A stretch of DNA of 43,685 nucleotides, taken from Caulobacter sp. 602-1. GTDB lineage: Bacteria > Pseudomonadota > Alphaproteobacteria > Caulobacterales > Caulobacteraceae. Positions 24,823-32,725 of the stretch are shown piece by piece (position 1 is the stretch's first letter; the number at the start of each line of letters is the position of its first letter). The stretch is taken from NCBI RefSeq assembly GCF_003931565.1, contig NZ_RRYI01000013.1, positions 1-43,685 on the forward strand. The letters run 5' to 3'. Under the pieces are notes generated by a model. The model worked only from the letters and a program-made list of their open reading frames with translations, searched no databases and was not told where the DNA came from. The translations under genes and the position numbers were made by a program.

Positions 24823-24851
24823 TTAAAACCCTAAAACGCTCCAAAACTCAA
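24823..24851 (-). promoter_or_regulatory. Candidate rplO promoter
   Basis: On the minus strand TTGAGT (24846-24851) and TTTTAA (24823-24828) stand 17 bp apart. Directly upstream on the minus strand is an inverted repeat AAACTCA/TGAGTTT (24844-24866) that overlaps the -35. The elements are only moderate matches, but they lie after the rpmD terminator where a new promoter would be expected. Confidence 0.4.
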
Positions 24852-24892
24852 TGGTGAAATGAGTTTGGGCCAGGCAGGATTTCAAACGAAAA

Positions 24893-24916
24893 CCACCCCG
24901 GCTTTCACCGGGGTGG
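24893..24916 (-). terminator. Intrinsic terminator after rpmD
   Basis: CCACCCCGG pairs with CCGGGGTGG (9 bp, 6-nt loop), followed on the minus strand by TTTTCGTTTG. It begins 24 nt after the rpmD stop. It should end the long rpsJ-to-rpmD transcript, at least partly. Confidence 0.8.
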
Positions 24917-24940
24917 CGTATTTCGTCGTCGCGTAGCGGA

Positions 24941-25126
24941 CTACTCGACGATTTCCAGCAGGTGCGCGACCTTGCGGATCATGCCGCGGACCGACGGGGT
25001 GTCTTCCAGCGTGGACGTGCGGCCCAGCTTGTTGAGACCCAGACCGGCGAGCGTGGCGCGCTGGTCCTTTTCACGACGGATCGGGCTGCCCGTTTGGCGG
25101 ACCGTGACTTGCTTAGCTTCAGCCAT
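24941..25126 (-). CDS. rpmD: 50S ribosomal protein L30
   Basis: The 61-residue protein has VRQTGSPIRREKDQRATLAGLGLNKLGRTSTLEDTP (positions 9-44) and the C-terminal GMIRKVAHLLEIVE, the pattern of bacterial L30. It contacts domain II and V of 23S rRNA. It lies 3 nt after rpsE and is the last gene before a terminator. Confidence 0.96.
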   Translation of the reverse strand: MAEAKQVTVRQTGSPIRREKDQRATLAGLGLNKLGRTSTLEDTPSVRGMIRKVAHLLEIVE

Positions 25127-25129
25127 GAC

Positions 25130-25735
25130 TTAGCCCTCGATGGCTTCCGGCGACGACGCGCCGTCGGCGCGACGGCCGAGGATGTCGCCAACCTTCTTGC
25201 CGCGCTTGGCGGCGATCTGGCGGGGCGACGACTGGACCTTCAGGGCCTCGAACGTGGCGCGAACCATGTTGTACGGGTTCGAGGAACCCGTCGACTTGGC
25301 CACGACGTCCTGGACGCCCAGGGTTTCGAGAACCGCGCGCATCGGACCGCCGGCGATGACGCCGGTGCCGGGAGGCGCCGCGCGCATCATCACCTTGCCA
25401 GCGCCCCAACGGCCAGCGCCGTCGTGGTGCAGGGTGCGGGATTCGCGCAGCGGAACGCGGATCATCGTCTTCTTGGCTTCTTCGGTCGCCTTGCGGATGG
25501 CTTCCGGCACTTCACGCGCCTTGCCATGACCGAAGCCGACGCGGCCCTTTTGGTCGCCAACGACCATCAGAGCGGCGAAGCTGAAGCGACGACCACCCTT
25601 CACGGTGGCGGCGACGCGGTTGATGTGGACGAGCTTTTCGACGATGTCGCTGTCGACCCGCTCTTCGGGGGCGTTGCGGTCGCGACGGTCACGGCGTTGA
25701 CCGCCTTCACCGCGCTGTTGTTCACCACGAGCCAT
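25130..25735 (-). CDS. rpsE: 30S ribosomal protein S5
   Basis: The 201-residue protein has the S5 core: KLVHINRVAATVKGGRRFSFAALMVVGD, GRVGFGHGKAREVPEAIRKA and RAVLETLGVQDV. S5 lines the mRNA entry channel and affects decoding accuracy. It has an N-terminal Arg/Asp/Gly-rich extension (residues about 1-24, QRRDRRDR) and a C-terminal extension beyond the E. coli length (about 166). The flanking genes are 10 and 3 nt away. Confidence 0.97.
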   Translation of the reverse strand: MARGEQQRGEGGQRRDRRDRNAPEERVDSDIVEKLVHINRVAATVKGGRRFSFAALMVVGDQKGRVGFGHGKAREVPEAIRKATEEAKKTMIRVPLRESRTLHHDGAGRWGAGKVMMRAAPPGTGVIAGGPMRAVLETLGVQDVVAKSTGSSNPYNMVRATFEALKVQSSPRQIAAKRGKKVGDILGRRADGASSPEAIEG

Positions 25736-25745
25736 TCTGTTTCCC

Positions 25746-26096
25746 TTAGAAGTTCAGGCCGGCTTCGCGCGCGGCGTCGGCCAGGGCTTTCACCCGGCCG
25801 TGGAAGATGTAACCACCACGATCGAAGACGACGTCCTTGACGCCCTTTTCGATAGCGCGCTCGGCGACGAGCTTGCCGACAGCGGCGGCGGCATCCTTGT
25901 CCGCGCCCTTGCCTTCGGCTTCCAGGGTGGAAGCCGACGCCAGGGTCACGCCGCGTTCATCATCGATGACCTGGGCGTAGATGTTCTTCGACGAACGGAA
26001 GACCGACAGACGCGGACGACCGTTGGCGAGGCTCTTGAGGCGGGTGCGAACGCGCTGAGCGCGCTTGGCCGCCGATTCACGAGGAGAGAGCGCCAT
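25746..26096 (-). CDS. rplR: 50S ribosomal protein L18
   Basis: The 116-residue protein shows RVRTRLKSLANGRPRLSVFRSSKNIYAQVIDDERGVTL and the C-terminal VVFDRGGYIFHGRVKALADAAREAGLNF. L18 binds 5S rRNA together with L5 and L25. Its gene is 3 nt after rplF and 10 nt before rpsE. Confidence 0.97.
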   Translation of the reverse strand: MALSPRESAAKRAQRVRTRLKSLANGRPRLSVFRSSKNIYAQVIDDERGVTLASASTLEAEGKGADKDAAAAVGKLVAERAIEKGVKDVVFDRGGYIFHGRVKALADAAREAGLNF

Positions 26097-26099
26097 GGC

Positions 26100-26633
26100 T
26101 TACTTCTTCTTGCCTTCCTTGCGGCGAACCTTCTCGCCAGCATAACGCACGCCCTTGCCCTTGTACGGCTCAGGCGGACGAATGCGGCGGATCTTCGCGG
26201 CAATCTCGCCGACCGCCTGCTTGTCGATGCCGGCGATCTTGATTTCGGTCTGCTTCGGCACAGCGAAGGTGACGCCGGCCGGAGCCTCAACGTCCACGTC
26301 GTGGCTGAAACCGAGCTGGAGGCTCAGGGCGGTGCCCTTCATGGCCGCGCGGTAACCAACGCCGACCAGTTCGAGGCTTTCCTCGAACCCGGCGGTGACG
26401 CCATGCACCATGTTGGCCACCAGCGTGCGGGACAGACCCCACATGCCCTTGGCGCGCTTCGTGTCGACGCGCGGAGTCAGAAGGAGCTCGGCGCCCTCTT
26501 GCTTGACTTCGACTTCGTCGGCGATCGTCCACGACAACTGACCCTTGGGGCCCTTCACCGTGACCGTCTGACCCGCGAGCGTGACTTGCACGCCCGAGGG
26601 GATTGCGACGGCTTTCTTACCGATACGTGACAT
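26100..26633 (-). CDS. rplF: 50S ribosomal protein L6
   Basis: The 177-residue protein begins MSRIGKKAVAIPSGV, has the twin L6 repeats (VKGPKGQLSW and EIKIAGIDKQAVGEIAAKIRRIRPPEPYKGKGVRY) and a basic KEGKKK tail. L6 lies near the elongation-factor binding site of the large subunit. An 18-nt gap separates it from rpsH. Confidence 0.97.
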   Translation of the reverse strand: MSRIGKKAVAIPSGVQVTLAGQTVTVKGPKGQLSWTIADEVEVKQEGAELLLTPRVDTKRAKGMWGLSRTLVANMVHGVTAGFEESLELVGVGYRAAMKGTALSLQLGFSHDVDVEAPAGVTFAVPKQTEIKIAGIDKQAVGEIAAKIRRIRPPEPYKGKGVRYAGEKVRRKEGKKK

Positions 26634-26651
26634 GCTCTTTCCCTCCCGCGC

Positions 26652-27050
26652 CTAGTAGACGCGGCAGAGGACTTCGCCGCCGACATTAGCGTCGCGTGCA
26701 GCGGTGTCCGACATGACGCCCTTCGGCGTCGAAAGGATCGAGATGCCCAGGCCGTTCTTGATCGGCTTCAGGTCCTTGATCGACGAATAGACGCGACGGC
26801 CAGGCTTGGACACGCGGCTGATCTCGGCGATCACGGGCTCACCGTCAAAATACTTGAGCTCGATCTCGAATTCGGGGAACGCGCCGGGCTTCTCGATCAG
26901 CGAGTAGCCGCGGATGTAGCCTTCATCGGCCAGCACGTCGAGGACGCGGGCGCGCAGCTTGGAAGCCGGCGTCGAGACCTTGTTGCGCTTGCGCGTGGCG
27001 GCGTTCTTGATGCGAGCGATCAGGTCGCTCAGGGGATCGTTCATCGACAT
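26652..27050 (-). CDS. rpsH: 30S ribosomal protein S8
   Basis: The 132-residue protein has MNDPLSDLIARIKNA at the start and the C-terminal core VMSDTAARDANVGGEVLCRVY, plus ISTPKG-like LGISILSTPKG. S8 binds helix 21 of 16S rRNA and is the translational regulator of the spc operon in E. coli; whether that holds here is unknown. ATG at 27050 has AAGGA 7 nt upstream, so the M-S-M start is kept; ATG at 27044 is the alternative. Confidence 0.97.
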   Translation of the reverse strand: MSMNDPLSDLIARIKNAATRKRNKVSTPASKLRARVLDVLADEGYIRGYSLIEKPGAFPEFEIELKYFDGEPVIAEISRVSKPGRRVYSSIKDLKPIKNGLGISILSTPKGVMSDTAARDANVGGEVLCRVY

Positions 27051-27060
27051 CTGATCGTCC

Positions 27061-27366
27061 TTACCAGCTCGACTTGACGAGGCCGGGGATCTGACCCTGC
27101 GAACCCAGTTCGCGGAGCGCGATACGGCTCATCTTCAGCTTGCGGTAGTAGGCGCGCGGACGGCCCGTGACTTCGCAGCGGTTGCGGATGCGGATCGCCG
27201 AGCTGCTGCGGGGCAGCTTGGCGAGCTTGAGGCGGGCCTCGAAGCGTTCCTCGAGCGGCAGGCTTTCGTCGTTGGCGGTCGCCTTGAGCGCGGCGCGCTT
27301 CTCGGCGAACTTCTTGACGAGGGCCTTGACGGCTTCGTTGCGGTTGACGGCGCTTTTCTTTGCCAT
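27061..27366 (-). CDS. rpsN: 30S ribosomal protein S14 (zinc-independent)
   Basis: The 101-residue protein is the long, cysteine-poor form of S14 (MAKKSAVNRNEAVKALVKKF, RNRCEVTGRPRAYYRKLKMSRIALRELG, LVKSSW). The four-cysteine zinc knuckle of the short form is missing, which is normal in proteobacteria. S14 is at the head of the 30S subunit. It lies 21 nt after rplE and 10 nt before rpsH. Confidence 0.97.
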   Translation of the reverse strand: MAKKSAVNRNEAVKALVKKFAEKRAALKATANDESLPLEERFEARLKLAKLPRSSSAIRIRNRCEVTGRPRAYYRKLKMSRIALRELGSQGQIPGLVKSSW

Positions 27367-27387
27367 GGTGCTTTTCCCTGCCCGCTC

Positions 27388-27945
27388 TTAATTGGTGAAC
27401 GGGAACTGGAATTCCTTCAGGAGAGCCTTGGCTTCCTGGTCGGACTTCGCAGTGGTGCAGACGATGATGTCCATGCCCCAGATCTGCTCGATCTGGTCAT
27501 AGTTGATTTCCGGGAACACCAGGTGCTCCTTCAGGCCCATGGCGTAGTTGCCACGGCCGTCGAAGCTCTTGCCGTTCAGACCACGGAAGTCCTTCACGCG
27601 CGGCAGCGCGATCGTGACCAGGCGGTCCAGGAACTCGTACATCCGGTCCTTGCGCAGGGTGACCTTGCCACCGACCACCATGCCTTCGCGCAGCTTGAAG
27701 CCGGCGATCGACTTGCGGGCCTTGGTGGCGACGGGCTTTTGGCCGGCGATCGCCTGCAGGTCCTTCAGAGCGACTTGGGCCTTCTTGGAGTCGGCCACAG
27801 CCTCGCCGATACCCATGTTCAGGACGATCTTGTCCAGCTTGGGGATCTGCATCTCGTTGGTATAGCCGAACTGCTCCTTCATCGCGGCGCGGATGCGCTC
27901 GCGATAAACGGTCTTCAGCCGGGGCTCGTAAGCTTGATCAGCCAT
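27388..27945 (-). CDS. rplE: 50S ribosomal protein L5
   Basis: The 185-residue protein has LDKIVLNMGIGEAVADSKK, a KPVATKARKSIAGFKLREGM block and RGNYAMGLKEHLVFPEINYD. L5 binds 5S rRNA in the central protuberance and contacts P-site tRNA. Its start overlaps the rplX stop by 8 nt, a coupling arrangement seen in many spc operons. Confidence 0.97.
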   Translation of the reverse strand: MADQAYEPRLKTVYRERIRAAMKEQFGYTNEMQIPKLDKIVLNMGIGEAVADSKKAQVALKDLQAIAGQKPVATKARKSIAGFKLREGMVVGGKVTLRKDRMYEFLDRLVTIALPRVKDFRGLNGKSFDGRGNYAMGLKEHLVFPEINYDQIEQIWGMDIIVCTTAKSDQEAKALLKEFQFPFTN

Positions 27946-28252
27946 TGATCACCTCGCCGGTCGTCTTGGCGACACGCACCTTCTTGTCGCCTTCGATCTT
28001 GAAGCCGACGCGGGTGGGCTTGCCCTTGGAGTCCACGATGGCGACGTTCGAGACGTGCAGCGCGGCTTCCTTTTGCTTGATGCCGCCTTGCGGCTCGGCC
28101 TGGGTCGGCTTGGTGTGACGCGAAACCATGTTCACGCCTTCCACGACAACCCGGTTTTCCTTCGGAAGAACCTGGGTCACAGCGCCTTGCTTGCCCTTGT
28201 CCTTGCCGGCCAGAACGACGACGCGGTCGCCCTTCTTGATCTTAGCGGCCAT
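27938..28252 (-). CDS. rplX: 50S ribosomal protein L24
   Basis: The 104-residue protein opens MAAKIKKGDRVVVLAGKDKGKQG, a KOW motif, and has GVNMVSRHTKPTQAEPQGGI. L24 starts large-subunit assembly by binding the 5' region of 23S rRNA. Its ATG overlaps the rplN stop as TAATG, and its stop overlaps the rplE start by 8 nt. Confidence 0.97.
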   Translation of the reverse strand: MAAKIKKGDRVVVLAGKDKGKQGAVTQVLPKENRVVVEGVNMVSRHTKPTQAEPQGGIKQKEAALHVSNVAIVDSKGKPTRVGFKIEGDKKVRVAKTTGEVING

Positions 28253-28620
28253 TACAGCACCTCCGGAGCGAGGGAGATGATCTTCATGTGGTTCTTGGCG
28301 CGCAGTTCACGGGGAACCGGGCCGAAGATCCGCGTGCCGACCGGCTCGCTCGCCTTGTTCACGATGACCGCGGCGTTCTTATCGAAGCGGATGACCGAGC
28401 CATCCTTGCGCTTCAGATTTTGATTCACGCGAACGACGACGGCGCGAAGCACGTCACCCTTCTTCACGCGGCCACGCGGGATGGCTTCCTTCACGGAGAC
28501 GACGATGACGTCGCCCACGCTGGCGTAGCGACGGCCTGCGCCGCCCAACACCTTGATGCACATGACCCGGCGAGCGCCAGAATTGTCAGCGACTTCCAGG
28601 TTAGTTTGCATCTGGATCAT
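28252..28620 (-). CDS. rplN: 50S ribosomal protein L14
   Basis: The 122-residue protein shows MIQMQTNLEVADNSGARRVMCIKVLGG and the C-terminal PVGTRIFGPVPRELRAKNHMKIISLAPEVL, standard for L14, which bridges to 16S rRNA. The stop forms TAATG with the rplX start. It is 17 nt after rpsQ. Confidence 0.97.
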   Translation of the reverse strand: MIQMQTNLEVADNSGARRVMCIKVLGGAGRRYASVGDVIVVSVKEAIPRGRVKKGDVLRAVVVRVNQNLKRKDGSVIRFDKNAAVIVNKASEPVGTRIFGPVPRELRAKNHMKIISLAPEVL

Positions 28621-28637
28621 GGTCTAAACCTTCCAGA

Positions 28638-28877
28638 TTAAGCCGAAGCCTTGGGAAGCACTTCCCAGGTCTTCAGCTTGGACTTCGGAGCGCACTCGAC
28701 GATGCGAATAGCTTCGCCGGCCTTGTACGCGTTGGATTCGTCGTGCGCGTGGTACTTTTTGGACTGACGCACGATCTTCTTAAGAACCGGGTGAACGATG
28801 GTCCGTTCGACCTTCACCACCACGGTCTTGTCGCCCTTATCGGAGACGACCACCCCTTCGAGGATACGCTTGGGCAT
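28638..28877 (-). CDS. rpsQ: 30S ribosomal protein S17
   Basis: The 79-residue protein has MPKRILEGVVVSDKGDKTVVVKVERTI and HDESNAYKAGEAIRIVECAP, the oligonucleotide-binding fold of S17, which is needed early in 30S assembly. It lies 10 nt after rpmC. Confidence 0.97.
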   Translation of the reverse strand: MPKRILEGVVVSDKGDKTVVVKVERTIVHPVLKKIVRQSKKYHAHDESNAYKAGEAIRIVECAPKSKLKTWEVLPKASA

Positions 28878-28887
28878 ATCGTTCTCC

Positions 28888-29079
28888 TTAAGCCGCGGCC
28901 TTGGCGCGCAGCACGGTCTTGATCCGCGCGATATCCTTGCGGATCTCGTTGACGCGGTGGGTCTTCTCGACCTGGCCCGTGGCGGCCTGGAAGCGCAGGT
29001 TGAACTGCTCTTTCTTCAGGCTGATCAGGGTGTCGGCCAGCTGGTCGGGGGTCAGGCCCCGGATGTCAGCGATCTTCAT
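28888..29079 (-). CDS. rpmC: 50S ribosomal protein L29
   Basis: The 63-residue, mainly helical protein reads MKIADIRGLTPDQLADTL to KTVLRAKAAA, standard for L29, near the exit tunnel where trigger factor docks. ATG at 29079 gives the family start, with AGGAGG 10 nt upstream. A TTG at 29088 would add three residues and overlap the rplP stop. Confidence 0.95.
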   Translation of the reverse strand: MKIADIRGLTPDQLADTLISLKKEQFNLRFQAATGQVEKTHRVNEIRKDIARIKTVLRAKAAA

Positions 29080-29084
29080 GAGCC

Positions 29085-29516
29085 TCAAGCCTCCTGGGCC
29101 ACGCCCGCGTCGAGGCGGGTGACAACACGAGTGCGGATCGGCAGCTTGGCGGCGCCCAGGCGAAGCGCTTCACGCGCGATATCGTCCGGCACGCCGTCGA
29201 TTTCGAACATGATGCGGCCCGGAGCCACGCGAGCGGCCCAGTAATCCACGGCGCCCTTACCCTTACCCATCCGGACTTCGGCCGGCTTGCCGGTGACCGG
29301 CACGTCCGGGAAGATACGGATCCAGACGCGGCCTTGACGCTTCATCTGGCGGGTGATGGCGCGACGGGCGGCTTCGATCTGGCGAGCCGTGATGCGTTCC
29401 GGCTCGACGGCCTTCAGGCCGTACGAACCGAAGTTCAGCAGGGTGCCGCCCTTCGAAGCGCCGTGGATGCGGCCCTTGAACTGCTTGCGGAATTTGGTCT
29501 TTTTCGGAGACAGCAT
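29085..29516 (-). CDS. rplP: 50S ribosomal protein L16
   Basis: The 143-residue protein starts MLSPKKTKFRKQFKGRIHG and contains GSYGLKAVEPERITARQIEAARRAITR and VRMGKGKGAVDYWAA, the L16 hallmark. L16 supports A-site tRNA accommodation in the peptidyl transferase region. It is 13 nt after rpsC. Confidence 0.97.
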   Translation of the reverse strand: MLSPKKTKFRKQFKGRIHGASKGGTLLNFGSYGLKAVEPERITARQIEAARRAITRQMKRQGRVWIRIFPDVPVTGKPAEVRMGKGKGAVDYWAARVAPGRIMFEIDGVPDDIAREALRLGAAKLPIRTRVVTRLDAGVAQEA

Positions 29517-29529
29517 GGCGATCTAATCC

Positions 29530-30282
29530 TTAGGCGCGATCGCGACGGTCACGACGGTCGCCCCGGTCGGGACGATCGCCGCGCTCACGGCCGCCACCTT
29601 CGCCGGCGGGGCCGGACTCGGTGGCCAGGCGCTTGTCGAGCGCCATCGGATCATGCTCCAGCACCTCGCCCTTGAAGATCCAGGTCTTCACGCCGATGAT
29701 GCCGTAGGTGGTCTTGGCTTCGGCGAAACCGAAGTCGATGTCGGCGCGCAGGGTATGCAGCGGCACGCGGCCTTCGCGATACCACTCCATCCGAGCGATT
29801 TCAGCGCCGCCCAGACGACCCGAGACGTTGATCCGGATGCCCTTGGCGCCGAGGCGCACGGCCGACTGGATCGAACGCTTCATGGCGCGACGGAAGGCGA
29901 TACGGCGCTCGAGTTGCTGAGCGATCGACTCGGCCACCAGCTGAGCGTCGGTTTCCGGCTTGCGGATCTCGACGATGTTCAGGTGGACTTCGCCCTCGGT
30001 CTGAACCGACAGGTCCTTGCGGAGCTTGTCGATGTCAGCGCCCTTCTTGCCGATGATGACGCCCGGACGAGCGGCATAGATCGTGATGCGGCACTTCTTG
30101 TGCGGACGCTCGATGATGATGCGCGAGACACCGGCTTGGTACAGGCGCTTCTTCAGGGCGGCGCGGATCGCGAGATCCTGGTGCAGCATCTTGCCGTACT
30201 GGGCGCCGTCGGCGAACCAACGGCTGTCCCAGGTGCGGTTTACGCCGAGCCGCAGCCCGACCGGATTGACTTTCTGACCCAT
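29530..30282 (-). CDS. rpsC: 30S ribosomal protein S3
   Basis: The 250-residue protein has MGQKVNPVGLRLGVNRTWDSRW, a KH domain with RPGVIIGKKGADIDKLRKDL, and the C-terminal domain with RIRINVSGRLGGAEIAR-like sequence. S3 lines the mRNA entry tunnel together with S4 and S5. The C-terminal tail (after about 225) is rich in Arg, Asp and Gly (GDRRDRRDR), similar to the S5 N-terminal extension. Its ATG overlaps the rplV stop as TAATG. Confidence 0.97.
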   Translation of the reverse strand: MGQKVNPVGLRLGVNRTWDSRWFADGAQYGKMLHQDLAIRAALKKRLYQAGVSRIIIERPHKKCRITIYAARPGVIIGKKGADIDKLRKDLSVQTEGEVHLNIVEIRKPETDAQLVAESIAQQLERRIAFRRAMKRSIQSAVRLGAKGIRINVSGRLGGAEIARMEWYREGRVPLHTLRADIDFGFAEAKTTYGIIGVKTWIFKGEVLEHDPMALDKRLATESGPAGEGGGRERGDRPDRGDRRDRRDRA

Positions 30283-30662
30283 TAGGCGGCCTCACCCAGT
30301 TCGCGGACCACGATCGTGATCTCGGAGAACGGCTTCTCAACGCGCGTCGCGCGACCGCGAGCGCGGGGCGAGAAACGCTTCATGATCAGGTTCTTGCCCA
30401 CATAGGCCTCGGCGACGACCAGGGAGTCGATGTCGAGGTTGTGGTTGTTCTCGGCGTTCGAAATCGCCGAGTACAGCGCCTTGCGGACGTCCTGGGCGAT
30501 ACGCTTGTGGCTGAACTCGAGCTCGTTGAGAGCGCGCTGGACGTTCAGGCCACGGATGGACTGAGCGACCAGGTTCAGCTTCCGCGGGCTGGTGCGCAGG
30601 GTGCGCACCTTGCACATCGCTTCGGCGGCCGGCAGGCGGCGTTCTTGCTTCTGCTTGGCCAT
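30282..30662 (-). CDS. rplV: 50S ribosomal protein L22
   Basis: The 126-residue protein has TSPRKLNLVAQSIRGLNVQRAL, the AENNHNLDIDSLVVAEAYVGK segment, and the C-terminal hairpin SPRARGRATRVEKPFSEITIVV that reaches into the exit tunnel (macrolide site). It lies 2 nt after rpsS, and its stop overlaps the rpsC ATG. Confidence 0.97.
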   Translation of the reverse strand: MAKQKQERRLPAAEAMCKVRTLRTSPRKLNLVAQSIRGLNVQRALNELEFSHKRIAQDVRKALYSAISNAENNHNLDIDSLVVAEAYVGKNLIMKRFSPRARGRATRVEKPFSEITIVVRELGEAA

Positions 30663-30664
30663 GA

Positions 30665-30943
30665 TTACTTCCTCTTGGCCTTCTTGTCGGCGGCGTGGCC
30701 GGGGAAGTTGCGGGTCGGAGCGAACTCGCCGAACTTCATGCCGACCATGTCTTCCGACACGGAGACCGGGATGTGCTTCTGGCCGTTGTGGACGCCGAAG
30801 GTCAGGCCGACGAATTGCGGCATGATCGTCGAGCGACGTGACCAGGTCTTGATGACATCCTTGCGGCCCGACGACAGAGCGGCGTCGGCCTTCTTCAGGA
30901 GGTACCCGTCGACAAACGGGCCTTTCCAGACGGAGCGGGTCAT
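30665..30943 (-). CDS. rpsS: 30S ribosomal protein S19
   Basis: The 92-residue protein has MTRSVWKGPFVDGYLLKKADAA and IMPQFVGLTFGVHNGQKHIPVSV, then MVGMKFGEFAPTRNFPGHA, the S19 signature. It sits at the head of the small subunit beside S13. The gaps to rplB and rplV are 3 and 2 nt. Confidence 0.97.
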   Translation of the reverse strand: MTRSVWKGPFVDGYLLKKADAALSSGRKDVIKTWSRRSTIMPQFVGLTFGVHNGQKHIPVSVSEDMVGMKFGEFAPTRNFPGHAADKKAKRK

Positions 30944-30946
30944 GGC

Positions 30947-31786
30947 TTAGCGGCCCTTCTTCGCTTTGTGGCGCGAACGGATGATGAACTTGTCCGTGGC
31001 CTTGTTGACGCGGGTCTTGGCGCCCTTGGTCGGCTTACCAGCCGGGGTCACCGGGTGGCGGCCGCCCGAGGTGCGACCTTCACCACCACCGTGGGGGTGG
31101 TCGACCGGGTTCATGGCGACACCGCGGACGTGCGGGCGACGGCCCATGTGACGAGAACGACCGGCCTTGCCGAGGTTCTGGTTCATGTGGTCGGGGTTCG
31201 AAACGGCGCCGACGGTGGCCATGCACGAGTCGAGCACCATGCGCAGCTCGCCCGAGTTCAGGCGGATCTGGGCGTAGCCGGCGTCACGACCGACCAGCTG
31301 GGCGTAGGCGCCAGCCGAACGGGCGATCTGACCACCCTTGGCGGGCTTCAGCTCGATGTTGTGAATGATCGTGCCGATCGGCAGCGTGCGCAGCGGCGAG
31401 GCGTTGCCCGGCTTCACGTCGACCTTCTCGCCGGTGACGACTTCGTCACCAACCTTCAGGCGTTGCGGGGCCAGGATGTAGGCCAGCTCGCCGTCGGCCT
31501 GATACTTGATCAGGGCGATGAAGGCGGTGCGGTTCGGATCGTACTCAAGGCGAACGACCGAGGCCACGCCTTGCTTACGACGCTTGAAGTCGACCAGACG
31601 GTACAGGCGCTTGGCGCCGCCGCCGCGGAAACGGACCGCGATACGGCCATTGCCGCCGCGACCGCCCGACTTGGTCAGGCCTTCAACGAGCTTCTTCTCG
31701 GGCTTGCCCTTGTGAAGTTCGCTGCGGTCGATCAGCACCAGGCCGCGCTGGCCGGGGCTGGTCGGGTTGAAATGCTTCAAGGCCAT
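30947..31786 (-). CDS. rplB: 50S ribosomal protein L2
   Basis: The 279-residue protein shows MALKHFNPTSPGQRGLVL, a YDPNRTAFIALIKY strand, and the conserved C-terminal RPHVRGVAMNPVDHPHGGGEGR with the histidine near the peptidyl transferase centre. L2 is needed for subunit association. It lies 4 nt after rplW. Confidence 0.98.
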   Translation of the reverse strand: MALKHFNPTSPGQRGLVLIDRSELHKGKPEKKLVEGLTKSGGRGGNGRIAVRFRGGGAKRLYRLVDFKRRKQGVASVVRLEYDPNRTAFIALIKYQADGELAYILAPQRLKVGDEVVTGEKVDVKPGNASPLRTLPIGTIIHNIELKPAKGGQIARSAGAYAQLVGRDAGYAQIRLNSGELRMVLDSCMATVGAVSNPDHMNQNLGKAGRSRHMGRRPHVRGVAMNPVDHPHGGGEGRTSGGRHPVTPAGKPTKGAKTRVNKATDKFIIRSRHKAKKGR

Positions 31787-31790
31787 CTGA

Positions 31791-32087
31791 TTAGAGCCCC
31801 GTCGTGATGTCGATCGACTGGCCGTCGGCCAGGGTCACGATCGCTTTTTTGACGTCGTTGCGACGCCCGACGATGCCGCGGAAGCGCTTGGTCTTGCCCT
31901 TGGTCACGATGGTGTTGACCTTGGTCACCTTGACCTTGAACAGCTCTTCGACGGCGGCGGCGATTTCGTCCTTGGTCGCGTCGTTGGCCACCTTGAAGAC
32001 AACCTTGTTCTGCTCGCTGAGCAGGGTCGTCTTTTCGGTGATCACCGGCGACAGGATCGTGTCGTAGTGGCGAGCGGTGGCGGCCAT
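31791..32087 (-). CDS. rplW: 50S ribosomal protein L23
   Basis: The 98-residue protein reads RHYDTILSPVITEKTTLLSE, VANDATKDEIAAAVEELFKVKVTKVNT and KTKRFRGIVGRRNDVKKAIV, the L23 pattern. L23 forms the docking site for trigger factor and SRP at the exit tunnel. Its ATG forms TAATG with the rplD stop. Confidence 0.97.
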   Translation of the reverse strand: MAATARHYDTILSPVITEKTTLLSEQNKVVFKVANDATKDEIAAAVEELFKVKVTKVNTIVTKGKTKRFRGIVGRRNDVKKAIVTLADGQSIDITTGL

Positions 32088-32725
32088 TAGGCGGCTTCCT
32101 TCTCAGCGAAACGGGCCGAGATCGCTTCGACCGCGTCCTTGGTCAGGACGAGGGTCTGGCGACGCAGCACGTCGTAGACGTTCAGGCCGGCGTTCGGCAG
32201 GACATCCACGTTCGGGATGTTGCGGGCGGCGAGCTTGAAGTTCGCGTCCACTTCCGGACCGGCGATGACCAGGGCGTTCTTCAGACCGATCTTGTCGAAG
32301 TTGGCGCGCAGGGCGGCCGTCTTCGCTTCGGTCAGAATGGCGCTGTCCAGGACGACCAGCGCGCCCGACTTGGCCTTGGACGACAGGGCGTGGCGCAGAG
32401 CCAGGGCCCGGATCTTCTTCGGCAGGTCGAAAGCGTGGCTACGGACGACAGGGCCGTGGGCCTTGGCGCCGCCGACGAACTGAGCCGCACGGCGCGAGCC
32501 GTGACGAGCGCCGCCGGTGCCCTTTTGCTTGTACATCTTCTTGCTCGTGCGAGAGACCTCGTTACGAACCTGAATCTTGTGGTTGCCCGAGCGGCGCTTG
32601 GCCAGCTGCCAGGTCACGACGCGCTGCAGGATGTCGCCGCGGATTTCGTCGATGCCGAAGATGGCGTCGTCGAGATCAACGGAACCGGCCTTGCCGCCGT
32701 CCAGTTTGATGACGTCGAGTTTCAT
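32087..32725 (-). CDS. rplD: 50S ribosomal protein L4
   Basis: The 212-residue protein has KQKGTGGARHGSRRAAQFVGGAKAHGP (extended loop, about 69-95, reaching the exit tunnel) and SALVVLDSAI-like and ALVIAGPEVD strands. In gammaproteobacteria L4 represses its own S10 operon through the leader; whether that holds in this group is not known. It overlaps the rplC stop and the rplW start as TAATG. Confidence 0.97.
   Translation of the reverse strand: MKLDVIKLDGGKAGSVDLDDAIFGIDEIRGDILQRVVTWQLAKRRSGNHKIQVRNEVSRTSKKMYKQKGTGGARHGSRRAAQFVGGAKAHGPVVRSHAFDLPKKIRALALRHALSSKAKSGALVVLDSAILTEAKTAALRANFDKIGLKNALVIAGPEVDANFKLAARNIPNVDVLPNAGLNVYDVLRRQTLVLTKDAVEAISARFAEKEAA

Noticed and set aside
30968..31807. 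A plus-strand frame opposite rplB and similar frames across the ribosomal genes
   Set aside because: These are antisense shadows of strongly conserved genes.
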